From Toxoplasma gondii ME49 (Eukaryota > Apicomplexa > Conoidasida > Eucoccidiorida > Sarcocystidae), in NCBI RefSeq assembly GCF_000006565.2, contig NC_031474.1:310001-374000 (forward strand): 64,000 nt of DNA. The letters run 5' to 3'. Made by a program: the position numbers and the translations under genes. The notes below the pieces were generated by a model that saw nothing but the letters and a program-made list of their open reading frames with translations, was not told the origin of the DNA and ran no database searches. Below are positions 34,969 through 46,700 of the stretch, in pieces. Position 1 is the stretch's first letter. Each line of letters opens with the position of its first letter.

Positions 34969-37900
34969 TCAGCATGGAAGTTTCATCATATCAGCGATGG
35001 GGGGAATGGTATTGGGTCCATCTCCTTCGTCGATGGCTCGTTCAACAATGTCGATCTGGGCGAATTCAAACATGCGACCTGCTTTGACGATCATTTTCTT
35101 GTCGCCGCGCTGCATCCCAACAACCCGCACACGTTTGTTTTTCTTCCGGTAGCGAGCCACTATTGTGTCTAAGGTCTCCATGGCGCCGAAGTCGAACAGT
35201 TGGCAGGCGTCACCAGTAAGCTCGAAAACGACAGAAGGCGGGTCACGTTCGATATCAAAAGACCTTAGAAGCTTCCGTTTGGTGAGGAAGAAAATTGGAC
35301 CCTTCACACGATAATATTTGATCCCAGACTCGGGATCGACCCGGCTTGTTATTGATAAGCGAGATCCATTCTTCCACGCAAACACACAGGCAGAGATGCA
35401 AACGCCGGACAGGATAGCGGTGCCTATATCAGCGGAAATGGCAATAATCGTCGTTAGGAGCATCACGAAGGCGTCACTTCTGCAGATTTTTCGTTGAAGG
35501 AACGAGTGTTTTTGTCGCAGTCGAGCTGGCAGAAATGATGCGAACATGGCAGCTACGGCACTCCACTGAAAGGCATGGTAAGCAGTATACATAATGATTC
35601 CTGCGAGACCACCTAAAGGGACGTAATCCAGCAGATACGTGCTCGCAGCGACTAGGGCCAAGTTGACAAGGGCACAAAAAACGGACGATTCTCGGCCCTT
35701 CCCCCCCACCTTTAGATTCAAGAGCGATGGCGACGGCGCTGTGGAACCTGGCAACGCACCCAGGAAGCAAGCCACTGTGTTGGCTGCTCCGACACTTACG
35801 AGATGTTGATCTGGTTCACTTCGCATAGTTCCAACTTTATCAGACATCATATCCACTGTAATCAGTGTCGAAATGTAATTCACCATAACTAGCGCCAGGG
35901 TCAACTCGAGCATCGTCAGCAAATTAGAAGGCTGCAAGTAGAAGGAAAGCGGTTTGATATTCTCAGGAGTAAGGAAAAACGGTTTTGGCCATATGTCTCC
36001 TTCTGTCATACTGGAGAGCGAAGCCACTGTTTTTGTCTGCATATGAGCGATGCGCCTCACAAACACAAACTCAATAAAGCTACTGAGGGCAATCGCAAGG
36101 ACGGATGATGGAATAAAGCGGTTTAACATGATATGTGGGATCTTCTCCCAACAGCACATTACCCCAAACACAACGATAATCATTAGTAGAACCCAGATCC
36201 ATTCATATCCGGTTGATGTCACTGGATCGAATCGAAAAGTTTCGACTTGAGCTCTGACATTCAGAATCGCGACTGCGTTCAAATATCCGACAATCGTGGC
36301 GCTCGGAACGAACTGTGAAAACCGTGACAGGCGTAGTAAGCCAAGCAAGAAGCAGCAGAAGCCAGCAAGAACAAGAGCGGGGAAGATAAATTCAAGGCCC
36401 TCTTCATGACACACATTTGTCACTTCATCGCACTTTGTCCTCGTTACCTTTGCAAGAGTCACGGCGAGACTGGAGGTGACCGTAGTTACGGAGAGGGGGC
36501 TGCCTCCGAAAACCGCTGTTATGAGACCCGTAATCCATGCGCCATGAAGCGCTGCTGCAACTGGAACATTTGCAATGATCGCGCAAGTCATTGTTGCAGG
36601 CAGTTGAGACATTGGAACGGCCAACCCTGACTTCAGCTCTCCAAAGTAATAGTTCAGAGACGCCTTTGGGCTGCTCTGAAACCCCCATCCCCAAGTGACT
36701 CCTTTAAGGCTCTCTAGCGCACTAGAGCAACTACACATCCCGTCCTCTCCATTTGAGCCCAAATCCTTTGCGATTCTGTGACTGTCCCCTCCGTCGTTGG
36801 AGTTTTCTTTAGAAGTCGGGAAAAGTGACTCGGTCCGGTGTAGGCTATAACATCGACAGGGCGGAGACCCGTCGTCGTCATCGTCGCTATCACTACGTGC
36901 TGAACTTCCATGAAAAGGGCATTTCCTTCTGTCTCTGCGGCATGTGTATGATGACTGCAAGCAGCCCCTTTTTTCGACAGTGGGCCGTCTCGAGTTAATT
37001 AAACAACAGCCGCTGACAGGGCGCTTCTGTGCTTCAGAGGTTCGTTCACCCAATGGTAAAAGGCATGTATTTGTGTTTGAGGCGGAAACTGCCGAAGTTG
37101 TTCGGACCTCTTCGAAAGAAGATGCACCTGTTCCTGAAAGGTCACATCTTGAACCGACTTCAGACACACTTCTTTTTCGTTTTCCGCTCCGCTCTGTGTC
37201 CGATGGGGTATTCGCGGCCAACCCGTCTATGTGCTCAACGAGGGTGTCGGCGCTGGATCTGGTAGATGTGCAGGACTCTCTACTACACGTGTTAGTGTCT
37301 CGGTCTTGGACGGGCGTAAGTCCCTGGGAATCTGTTCCCTCTCCCAACGCAGAACACAAATCCGCCAAAGGAGAGCTAATGCCCCGTTTTGAGTCAGGCT
37401 GTTTCTCATGTTCATGCTCTTGTTCGTTTGATCCTTTCGTAGGCTGACGATGCATGTCCTCTCCCGCTCGAGACGGGTCTCTTCCACAATTGCCGCTATG
37501 TGATACACTGCGTCCGTCCACCTGCGGCCGTGTGTCGAATGGCGTTCCACAGTTTTCACATACCGAAAAAGGCGTCCCTCGAATGCGACGAAGCCAGATG
37601 CGGTGCTGCTGACCTGCGCCAGCTTCCGTGTTCCTGTGAGACGAAGGTGCCTTTTCATTTTCTCGTTTGCTGTAAGAACAGCCGTTTGTGTTGCAAGGTG
37701 CGCTATACGAGCAGGAAGACGACGGCAGAAAGTTCTTTCCGACATTATGGTGGCTTACAGTAGAAATGCACTCTGATGTCGAAGGCGTGTTCGAGAAAAG
37801 CCTGTGTCCATATATGAAGAACGATTGCGGAGGGTCGCCGCCACCATATGGTCGTTCAACAAACAATGAACAACAGTCCTGCCGGAGTTCCGCCCTGTTA

Positions 37901-38808
37901 TTGTAGGTGTCCGAGAGGCAAGATGGAATTCCTCTTCTGTCCACATTCGACGAAATTCCGCGGTTCTCCGTCAGGGACAAGCGAGAGGCTCCACCGGGGC
38001 TTTCTCGCATGACATGGCGAACACCGGTATCTCTGCCCTGGAATTGAATCGACAGCGCGCGACGAGCCTCCGCACTGCTCTCCTGTTGGGTGGTGTCTCC
38101 TCTTCTGACCACACTTTCCGCACCACACTGACTGCCAGGGTTGGATGGCATCTGAGGAAAGTCTGCCGTTTGCATCTCAGGGACAGAACCCGTTGATCCG
38201 GATTCATGGGTCACCGCTTGTTCATCCCCTGTTTGAAGCCATGCAATGCTGTTATCTGGCTGCTTGGTTGCACCACCTGCAAACAAGTAAGCGGAGGAAG
38301 GCTGGGCAAGGCGACCTACGTAGGCAGAGGGGCAACCGTCACAAGAAGACAAAGCAACGCTGGAGGGTGCTTCAGCATTTCTGAAAGATATGGGAGACCC
38401 CTGGAACTGGGCAGCCTTCTTTTGGTTGTTGCTCTCTTTGGATGGCAAGACTGTTTTCCTCCATATTCCACTGGAAAACGTTTTTTTCGTGAACGATGGT
38501 TGTGTGAAAGGCACCTCTGCTACATTCTTTCTGCCAGGACATACGGTTTCCTGTCCGTCAGTATCGGCTGCGATTGAACACAATAGCGGCTTTGGCGACC
38601 CGATCGCCGTTTGCCATCGATCCGGTTCGTCGTTTTGGCAAACTCCGACTCCGGCAGATGGCCGTTGTGCATTGCTTTCTTCCGGCTGAAGAACAATGGT
38701 TTCGTTCGTGTTTTCAGAGGCACCTAAGTGACCAGCAAATCCAGCAGCACTAGTGTTATCCGACTCCGCCTCACTGCAGTTCGGGACTCCAGTCAGTTTG
38801 GCAGCCAT
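34969..38808 (-). CDS. SulP-family inorganic anion transporter with STAS domain
   Basis: Single-exon gene of 1,279 residues. SulP proteins move sulfate, bicarbonate, oxalate or related anions across membranes by antiport or symport. The first ~690 residues are hydrophilic, Ser/Gly/Cys-rich and presumably a cytosolic extension, with an acidic SDSDDDDDGS run near residue 640. The membrane domain runs from about 706 to 1130 and begins with the family-typical FGELKSGLAVPMSQLPATMT and HGAWITGLITAVFGGSPLSV, followed by about a dozen hydrophobic segments (such as FIFPALVLAGFCCFLLGLLR). A C-terminal STAS domain (about 1160-1260) contains VVFELTGDACQLFDFGAMET. I used the ATG at 38808; a GTG six bases earlier is not a likely start. 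Substrate and location are not decidable from sequence; the membrane domain looks more like bacterial-type SulP than animal SLC26. Confidence 0.93.
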   Translation of the reverse strand: MAAKLTGVPNCSEAESDNTSAAGFAGHLGASENTNETIVLQPEESNAQRPSAGVGVCQNDEPDRWQTAIGSPKPLLCSIAADTDGQETVCPGRKNVAEVPFTQPSFTKKTFSSGIWRKTVLPSKESNNQKKAAQFQGSPISFRNAEAPSSVALSSCDGCPSAYVGRLAQPSSAYLFAGGATKQPDNSIAWLQTGDEQAVTHESGSTGSVPEMQTADFPQMPSNPGSQCGAESVVRRGDTTQQESSAEARRALSIQFQGRDTGVRHVMRESPGGASRLSLTENRGISSNVDRRGIPSCLSDTYNNRAELRQDCCSLFVERPYGGGDPPQSFFIYGHRLFSNTPSTSECISTVSHHNVGKNFLPSSSCSYSAPCNTNGCSYSKRENEKAPSSHRNTEAGAGQQHRIWLRRIRGTPFSVCENCGTPFDTRPQVDGRSVSHSGNCGRDPSRAGEDMHRQPTKGSNEQEHEHEKQPDSKRGISSPLADLCSALGEGTDSQGLTPVQDRDTNTCSRESCTSTRSSADTLVEHIDGLAANTPSDTERSGKRKRSVSEVGSRCDLSGTGASSFEEVRTTSAVSASNTNTCLLPLGERTSEAQKRPVSGCCLINSRRPTVEKRGCLQSSYTCRRDRRKCPFHGSSARSDSDDDDDGSPPCRCYSLHRTESLFPTSKENSNDGGDSHRIAKDLGSNGEDGMCSCSSALESLKGVTWGWGFQSSPKASLNYYFGELKSGLAVPMSQLPATMTCAIIANVPVAAALHGAWITGLITAVFGGSPLSVTTVTSSLAVTLAKVTRTKCDEVTNVCHEEGLEFIFPALVLAGFCCFLLGLLRLSRFSQFVPSATIVGYLNAVAILNVRAQVETFRFDPVTSTGYEWIWVLLMIIVVFGVMCCWEKIPHIMLNRFIPSSVLAIALSSFIEFVFVRRIAHMQTKTVASLSSMTEGDIWPKPFFLTPENIKPLSFYLQPSNLLTMLELTLALVMVNYISTLITVDMMSDKVGTMRSEPDQHLVSVGAANTVACFLGALPGSTAPSPSLLNLKVGGKGRESSVFCALVNLALVAASTYLLDYVPLGGLAGIIMYTAYHAFQWSAVAAMFASFLPARLRQKHSFLQRKICRSDAFVMLLTTIIAISADIGTAILSGVCISACVFAWKNGSRLSITSRVDPESGIKYYRVKGPIFFLTKRKLLRSFDIERDPPSVVFELTGDACQLFDFGAMETLDTIVARYRKKNKRVRVVGMQRGDKKMIVKAGRMFEFAQIDIVERAIDEGDGPNTIPPIADMMKLPC

Positions 38809-41800
38809 CTTCACCCATTCGTTTCGCAGTTCGGGCTCATAATGCGTGTTGCCTTAACAAGCAGTCGAAGTGAGCAGCTGCGTCGAAACCCAACAAGGTC
38901 GTCCGTTCCGCAGTGGGCCTTCCTGGAAACTGGGGAACGGTGAGTTCCGTAGACTCATGCGTCTAAGAGAGGCAGAATGTCGGCCAGGGTTCAACCACCT
39001 TCGGCATAGAAAAGCGGAAAAGGAAGAGACTGTGGTGTTTGGAATCAGGTGATAACACTTTCGAACACGCGTTCCTCGCAGGACTCCGAGTGTGGAGTGG
39101 ATGGTTCCTCCTTTTTGTTCCTGATGTAAAGACGGGATTGTAATGCGCAGAGGAAATCTAATGAAAGGAACTACCACACAAATTTACCTGCATGTTTCCC
39201 CTTGTGCCCGACTGTGACAAAATATGGAACGTAGACCTGCGTGAAGTTGTCTCGGTAAAAGCAAGTTTCAAGACATATCTCAGGAGACTGTTCTCGGAGA
39301 AACCCATGTAGCGCTTTGGCGAAAGGGAAGTGCAGAAGGACGACACATTATGCAGCTACACAGATGAGAATGGCTCTTTTGAGGCTGCAACGCCTTCCAC
39401 TACCACAAAGAAGAGTGTTCTTCCGTGACATTCACTCCTTTTGTCTCCGCTGGTTGTGCGCAAGAAATAACAACAGAAAGGGGAGTGTCCGAAATGTACC
39501 AAAAAATGGGATCAGTTTCTGCCGGGGTAAAGCGAATGCCCCTGGACAAAGGCAGTCCCACTGTCATGTAACGAATGTCCACGAAATGACGAGGAGTCGT
39601 GTTTCCCATAGACTTTCCCCGTACATGGAAAACACACACGCGCCGAGAAACAGAAGAGTAACTCGAGTAGACCGAGCCATATACTTGTTCTGATTCAGTT
39701 TCATATTCACTTCTCCCTGGACAAAACGATTAGACCATTAATCAACAGCAGCGATATATATGTACAGAAGGACATTTTGGCAGACGCAATTTACGCGTGA
39801 ATGCCTTCAAAGAGCAGGGGAAAAAGTCAGTGTTTCAGGAGAATGCCTCGGAGAATAGCATAGCGCTAGCGTACCCAGACATACCAAAAGCAGGAAAGAC
39901 AACCCTGCGCAAATCGGACACAGTTTTTCGACCTCAGTTTTTTCTCGCGAAATTCAGGGGAAGGGCAGCGCGCACGCAGATCCCTCTTGCGCAATCAGTG
40001 TACTGCCTTGCCTCTATTCATAGACACCGAGCCCTCTTCTTCCTGTGGACAGGAGGGAAAAAGGGGACGTACGAGAATATATTATGTCTTTCACGATTCG
40101 AAATACACGCCACTACTTCTCGTGGGGTTTCAAAAGTCACTGCGCTGCCTCCGTGGCCTCTCAGAACACGTATGACGTGCATTTTAATAAACGGTAGGGA
40201 CTTTAACGACGATTTATCGGCCTTTCCACAACATAAAGAATAAAGGAGGTCTCTGGGAGGCCGGTCACCGACATCAAGTTCGCACAGGTCCTTGTGCTAA
40301 CGAGGAGAGCTGCTGAACTAAGCCTGACCATACATTATAGCTCGGGTGCACGTATTGAACATCGGCTCTTGGCCGTCGAACAGGTTTTTACCTCGGCAGT
40401 TATCATTTACCACAAAGCAAGAGTCCAACACTAATACACTGTCTTGAACAATGGGTAGCCGTATGGTCAATTCATGCGGTTTTGGGACTGTTTTCTTTGG
40501 AGCGGGCATTGCCACGTATGTTGCTTCGTCGATCCTCGAGTAAGACACCGAACTATCTGAAGGAATACCAAAACAACGTTTCATGAGAGTGTACAACGTA
40601 AAAAGCATCAGCTACATAGAACGGCCTTCCAGTGTTTAATTCCAGCGGTATGAAGGAAAACAGGAGAAATTTGTGTGCGACCATTATTCATTTGGTTATT
40701 CCGTTGTCCGGATGCGCTACTCACAGATCACGACGTTCTCTATGCAGAAATTGTAACTATGTGCACACATGAATGTATGTCCGTATTCGGCAAGCCTTCC
40801 ACTTTATAGAGTCAGTTTCGCCGAATCCTATTACTGCCTTTTGACCGAGACTGCGGCACAGCTGCGGTTTCTTCTTCTGGCTGTATGCTTCTTTCGTCTG
40901 AGAAAAGTGAGTCTCGCCCCCGCTTCTCAGGTTGATACGCTCAGGATTTAGAAGTCTCCACATATCACGCGTGTACTTAGAATCTACGTCGATTGGATTA
41001 GCAATCCAGCTCTCCTCACAATGCCTGCGACAAGAGAGCCCTCATCTGACCCGTTAACCGGGAAGTTGTTTCTTGACGTGCAGTACGCCCCTGTCTTGCT
41101 TTTGTTTTTCAATGTGTGCTGCGCCATTGAAACTCGAGAAATGTTTCACTTTGGCAGGAGTTTCGTCAAGCGAAACACGTTTCCACTCAGCAACCCATGT
41201 CAGTCCAGTGGAGTAGACACCCTGTGATTCCGCACACAGTACCCCGCAGACAAGAAGCCCTACGGATGGAACTCCCTCTGCTGGGACCCACTCACTTTTT
41301 CTTCCCCCCCTTTCCCGTCCGCCTAGTCGCCACGACTAAAACTGTGTTGATCCCTTAACTGGTGATGTGAACACAACAAGATTCTGCCACATGCATAAGC
41401 CTCAAACGCTTTCATCGCCTTGACACACGAACTACCCAGACAACGGTAGCTTACATAAACGTAGACTCCCCCTTTTCGTGTGTACCAAGAAGTTTAGCTT
41501 CAGTTATTATCTGACTGGTACTGCATGCGAACATATTAGACGCATGCCGCCCTTTAATGCGAGCAGTCGCCAGCTCATCCCGCTTTGTCTACAGAAGACC
41601 TCTAAATGCCATCTTTCTATGGCAAAATTGAGCTCTAAAGCTTCCCTCTCCAAGGGCGCTCCAGCTCCTTTTTACAAACGCTCACCGGAATGCCATAAAC
41701 AGAACAGACATTCACCCATCACGCGACCAGTGCACTCGTTTTCTGTGTTGTTCTCTCCTAGCTCGCCCGCCTCTTTCAAAAGTCTACTTTCCTTCCTTCT

Positions 41801-42118
41801 CGCATCGGAAAACAGCTGACAGCCCGTCCGAAGCGGAGTCTTGCTGAAACAGGCAGAGAAATTCGTAAATTTACAAACAGATGCAATCTTACGATATCTA
41901 TCTAGGATACACAACGGAATATACATGCATACCAACAAATCCACTCTCTTGCACATCAACTGAAGCGCCTGAAAACGGTTTCTCGGGGCTACAGTCGGCA
42001 CAAACACAAGCGAATCCGAAGAAAGGCACGCATGAGGAGACGCTGGACAAACAAAAGCACAGACTTCAGAATACACCCTTGTACGCGCTCCTTCCCTCCT
42101 CCCACCCCCACAACCGCA

Positions 42119-42157
<39 letters not shown>

Positions 42158-42463
42158 CACCAAGAACACGCGCTCCCACACATTCTCCTGTTTGGATTGT
42201 AGCAAAACAAGATTTAGTGAGACAGTGAATTAGCGAATGCAGATATAGACGTGGACCAGCTTTGCGCGGCGGTGGTCTGGCTGAGACGGTTGCGTTGTGT
42301 CCGGTTGACGCTCAGGGGAGAGGCCGCCTGTGTCGTACGTCCTCCAAGCCACAGGATTAAAAAGTCTTTCCACGTTTCTGAAGGTTGCCTGACATGCAAG
42401 GCTACCAAAGAAACGATGTTTTCTTGTGCATCGGAGCGTGTTTTGCCTGCGGGGTATCTGGAC
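38809..42463. other. Intergenic region between SulP and UFD2 genes
   Basis: This 3.6-kb stretch should hold the SulP promoter and 5' UTR (left) and the UFD2 3' UTR (right). No coding exon can be supported: frames are short, lack family similarity and are scattered over both strands. A (TA)n tract lies at 42118-42154. I see no tRNA or other RNA gene. Confidence 0.5.
42118..42154. repeat. (TA)n microsatellite downstream of UFD2
   Basis: A pure TA tract of about 36 bp lies some 310 bp beyond the UFD2 stop codon, probably in or just past its 3' UTR. Confidence 0.88.
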
Positions 42464-43754
42464 TTAGGTCGCTTTCGCTTTTTGTTGCGTGGCGATGAAG
42501 TCCATGATTTCTTTGCGCAGCTCAGGCAAAGGAATTAGCTCGTCCTTCGTCAAGGGCATTCTGAGAAGACAGCACGCAATGATACATTCCCCGAATGATG
42601 CATCGCGCCACTCCGTAGAACTCTTTCTGTGAACACCCAAAACGATGACTGTCCCGCTCGGCACCTCGAGCAGTTTGTCGCCATCTGATTCTGACAGCTT
42701 AGGAAACACAGAAAACGTAGAGTTTCTGAAGCAACCGAACTATCGTTTTTGCCGGTGTAGACTGCAGTCGCTGACTCCGTCATTTCCACTCCGCATCTCA
42801 CAGGAGCAGCGTCTCTTGCAGGAAAACCTGTGTTTCTTGCTCTCTGTGAATCTTCCACGAAGAACATTGCTGAGACCTCTCATCCTCCACAGTCTCTGCT
42901 AGCCTGCGTGTTCGCTTGTTAACTTCGCTGTCCGTACAACAGTGGCAGGTCGGCATTACGGGAGAGTGCCCGCATCTGTTTCCTATCGCATAGACATCGC
43001 GGAAACGCTGAATTCGCAGAGTCGGACAACCCTCGCTGGCCGATGTACGGCTCCCACAAAACCGCGAAAGAGTTTGTCTCCATGCAAACGACTGGTGACC
43101 GACGACGGTTTACGGCGTTACCACCTCGAAAGGAGTTCAGAGCCGGCATTTGTGTGAAAGGGTCACTGCCCACCTGTTGAAAGGATCTGAGGGATCCGAC
43201 ATGAGGTGTCTCTCAATGTGCTTCCTGTCCATGATGTTGTTGCTCGTGGGGAGTTTGACCGGGTCCGTCATGACGTCTGCCATGATCGGGTCTAGATACT
43301 CCGCCTGCGTACACAAACAGAACGGCGCTGCGGCGGCCTTGAATCTTCCTCTCCTCGCATCTCCACGCTTTGGGTTGAAGTCAAAACATCAGATCTCCTC
43401 GGCATCACGATGCAGTGGCGTTCCACTTAGATCTCTCAAATCGCACGTGACTGCTGTTCCTACAGGCCCCACTCTCTTCAATTGGATAAGACGACACGAA
43501 CAGTAGATCACACGGCTTCTGGGACTTTGAGACCATACCGGTTATCTACCGCACGCTCACTCAAATACCCTGCTTTTTCTGAGAGGCTCTGCAGAAGAGT
43601 TTTCTGCTACTCAAAAAGGTATACAGATACATCCACGTCTCGATAGAGACGCGTAGGAGGTCGACACACGGCTTTAGAGACCAGACTGGGGAGGCTGTGT
43701 TCACCTGCCCCCGACAAAAAAGACGCCCTTTCCTGCCTTCACCAAAGAAGTGCT

Positions 43755-43790
<36 letters not shown>

Positions 43791-46700
43791 ATATGTATAT
43801 ATATATACTTATATTTATATGTATGTATGTATATATATATATATATTTATATTTATATGTATATATATATATATATATATACAAGTAGATGACTGAGATG
43901 AATCAGCAAGAACTTTCGCTTCGCTTCCCACCGGAAAAGCGTCGAGGTCGATCTCGAAGTCTTCTTCTTTGCCTTCAGAGAGCCGCTTGACGAGCTCCTG
44001 GAATTTTTCGAGTAACTTCAGATTCATCAGACCCTCGCGTTTCGCAATCCTGTACTGAAAAAACCAGGGAAACAAGAAGCTTTCGCCGGCGATAGCCAAG
44101 GCCACCTAGAAGACCGGGCAATTCCAGGCACTCCGTCTCTCGCTCTGCAACCGCTGGACGAATGTTGCCGAGAGACGAACGGAGGCGGCGGTCGCATGGA
44201 CTGGCAGTCAGATAGAACTGGACGCACAAGTCCGAGGGTTCGAAAGAGTCACTCCACTTGTGAAATGCGAGGCAGAGGAGAAGAAGGAAGAGAAAGGCGA
44301 AGGACGAGGACCCACGAAAGAGAAGACGAAAAAGATGAAACCTTCAAAACAAACGAACGGCCTGAGACCAGCACGACGTGAACGGAGTAGACAGAGAGAA
44401 ACTTGAAAAAGAGGACTCGTGAAACAAGCAAAGAACAGAAAAGGAACACATCGTGGATGAGGATGTCGACTCGCGATCGGAGAAAAACGCGAGAGAGCGG
44501 AAGGGAAGGCATGTCCTCGCTCGACAGCTCGAAATATTTCGCCGAAAGAAAAACAGAAAAAACTCACGGCCTTGTTCACGGTTTCCTTTTGGAAATAACG
44601 CCCGTCCTTGAGAATTTCGGCCACCAGGGAATCCCCGCCCTCCGGGTCCGCTTGCACTGCGTGCAGAGGAAAACGAGCACGAGGAAACCTGGTGAGGCTT
44701 TCATGAGAAAAATGTGTCAACTCGCCTCAGGCGCCTGCCGACCGGCTTCTCGAATCATAGAAATCTAACAACGTACGAACATCTGCCGTTGTAAACCAGA
44801 CGACACCTGTATCATACACATATACATCTACATATATATATATATATATGTAGAAATATATGTAGATATATATATATATATATATATATGTCTGAACGTA
44901 CGTGAGTAGATCGATCGGACAGGCACAAAGTGAAGACACGGTGGAGACCCACTTTTCACCCTGAGGCGGAACTGAAACTTACAGAGATAGACGTAACTTT
45001 CGAGGACTTTCATGAGCCACTTCTTAGGCTGGAAGTTGTAACTTTCCATGTTGTTGACCTGCGAAAATGGAAGTGCCAAGACGCACGTTTCTCACGTTCA
45101 GTCAGTGCACACGGAAAAGCAAGAAAACGAAGCGAAGAAACCGTTCGAAAGCTTTCAAAGAAGCGAAGCCCGACAGCCATATTCCATTGTATGTACACCC
45201 CCAGGAGAGGGGAGGACGCAAAAAGGGAGGATCCCCAAAAAACAACTCCTTCGCAAGCCATGAACTGCTACATTAAAACGCAGCATGCGACTCTGGGAGC
45301 CTACCTTGAGTTGGAGACATCGAGGTCCGACCAGATGATCCAGACAACAGTCCAGCGTCGTCACAGCCTGAGGCAGAATGCTCGAGCTGCGAATGATGTA
45401 CGCGCCTGAAAAAGAGGGGAAATCAGCTCACAGGATCACGCCACTTCACTCTGCCCATCAACAGTGACAGAGATGCAGATGCTCCAAACGACGACACCCC
45501 TTCAAGAAGCAAAGGCAGAACGTCGTTCTTTCTTCTCATCTAGCAGTGTCCTGAGAGAAATACCGGAATGGCACCGCATGCATGGGCTCCAAGTACAAAA
45601 CGACCCCTTCTGTGGGCACACACATACACATAAATATATATATATATATATATATGTGTTAGCACACCGTTGTGATTGTAGTTTACATGCGATTCCTTGT
45701 TTCGTCGGCACTTAGAGCTTTCCAAGAATCTGCGCTGAGTGAAGACGTACCACACTCTTTGGCATAGAGACTGAAAAGGCTGCATGCGTTGAAGCCGAGA
45801 CTGCAAAGATCGCGGGTCGTCGCCTCCAGGCGAGACCATGTCTCCCGCCTCAGCTGTGCATTGCCTTCCAAAGAAGCCCCCGCTGAAGCGAAGCAAACAA
45901 AAAATATTCACTTGACTTGCCCTTACGCATGAGCACATAGAGACACATCTACATCTACATGCCCATATATACATATGTACACTCATTTTGCATGCAAATA
46001 TATATATATATATATATGTCTACGCGTTTATGTGGATGTATGCTCACGCAGAGACGTATGAATGCCCTTGTCTGAGAGACGTAGAATTGTTCATGTATAA
46101 ATGTCTTTGGAGTCTAAGCTCATGGTTTTTACATGTGTACATTGGCGCACGCATGCATGAACTTCTCTTTCCTAGGCACTCGCTGCCACGGTGGTCTACA
46201 CAGACGCTTCGTAAAGGAGCGGCAGAGCATGAAAGGAAGAGCAACAAGGAAAGCCCACATATGCTCGGCCGAAGGGTGTCAAAAGACTTCTCTCTTTCAA
46301 AGAGATCTATGCAATGAACACATGAGGAGAGACCAGGTCGTGTCAACCTCGAAGTGCATGCCTTGCAGCTGCGCGCAAAAGTGAAGACCGAGAGGGTGGC
46401 ACTTGCTCGAGTGGAAACTTTCTTGGAAGCCAACGGGTTGTTTTCCTCACTCAGTCGTCGCGAGTAGGTTTGGAGCTTTTATTGCCTACCATCATCTTCC
46501 TCCTCGTCTTCTTCGTCTTCAGTCCCAGAAGAAGACGATCGACTTGGGCTCGCTCCTGCAGCAGCCGCCGCCGCCTCAGCTGCTGCGCCCTCCGTTGTCG
46601 CACTTGGCTGCGGAGGCTCATCGTGGTCGCGGCCTGGGCAGAAAACCAAGGAGAAAAATCGATAAACGATGAGAACAATCGATAAACGAAGAGGAAAATC

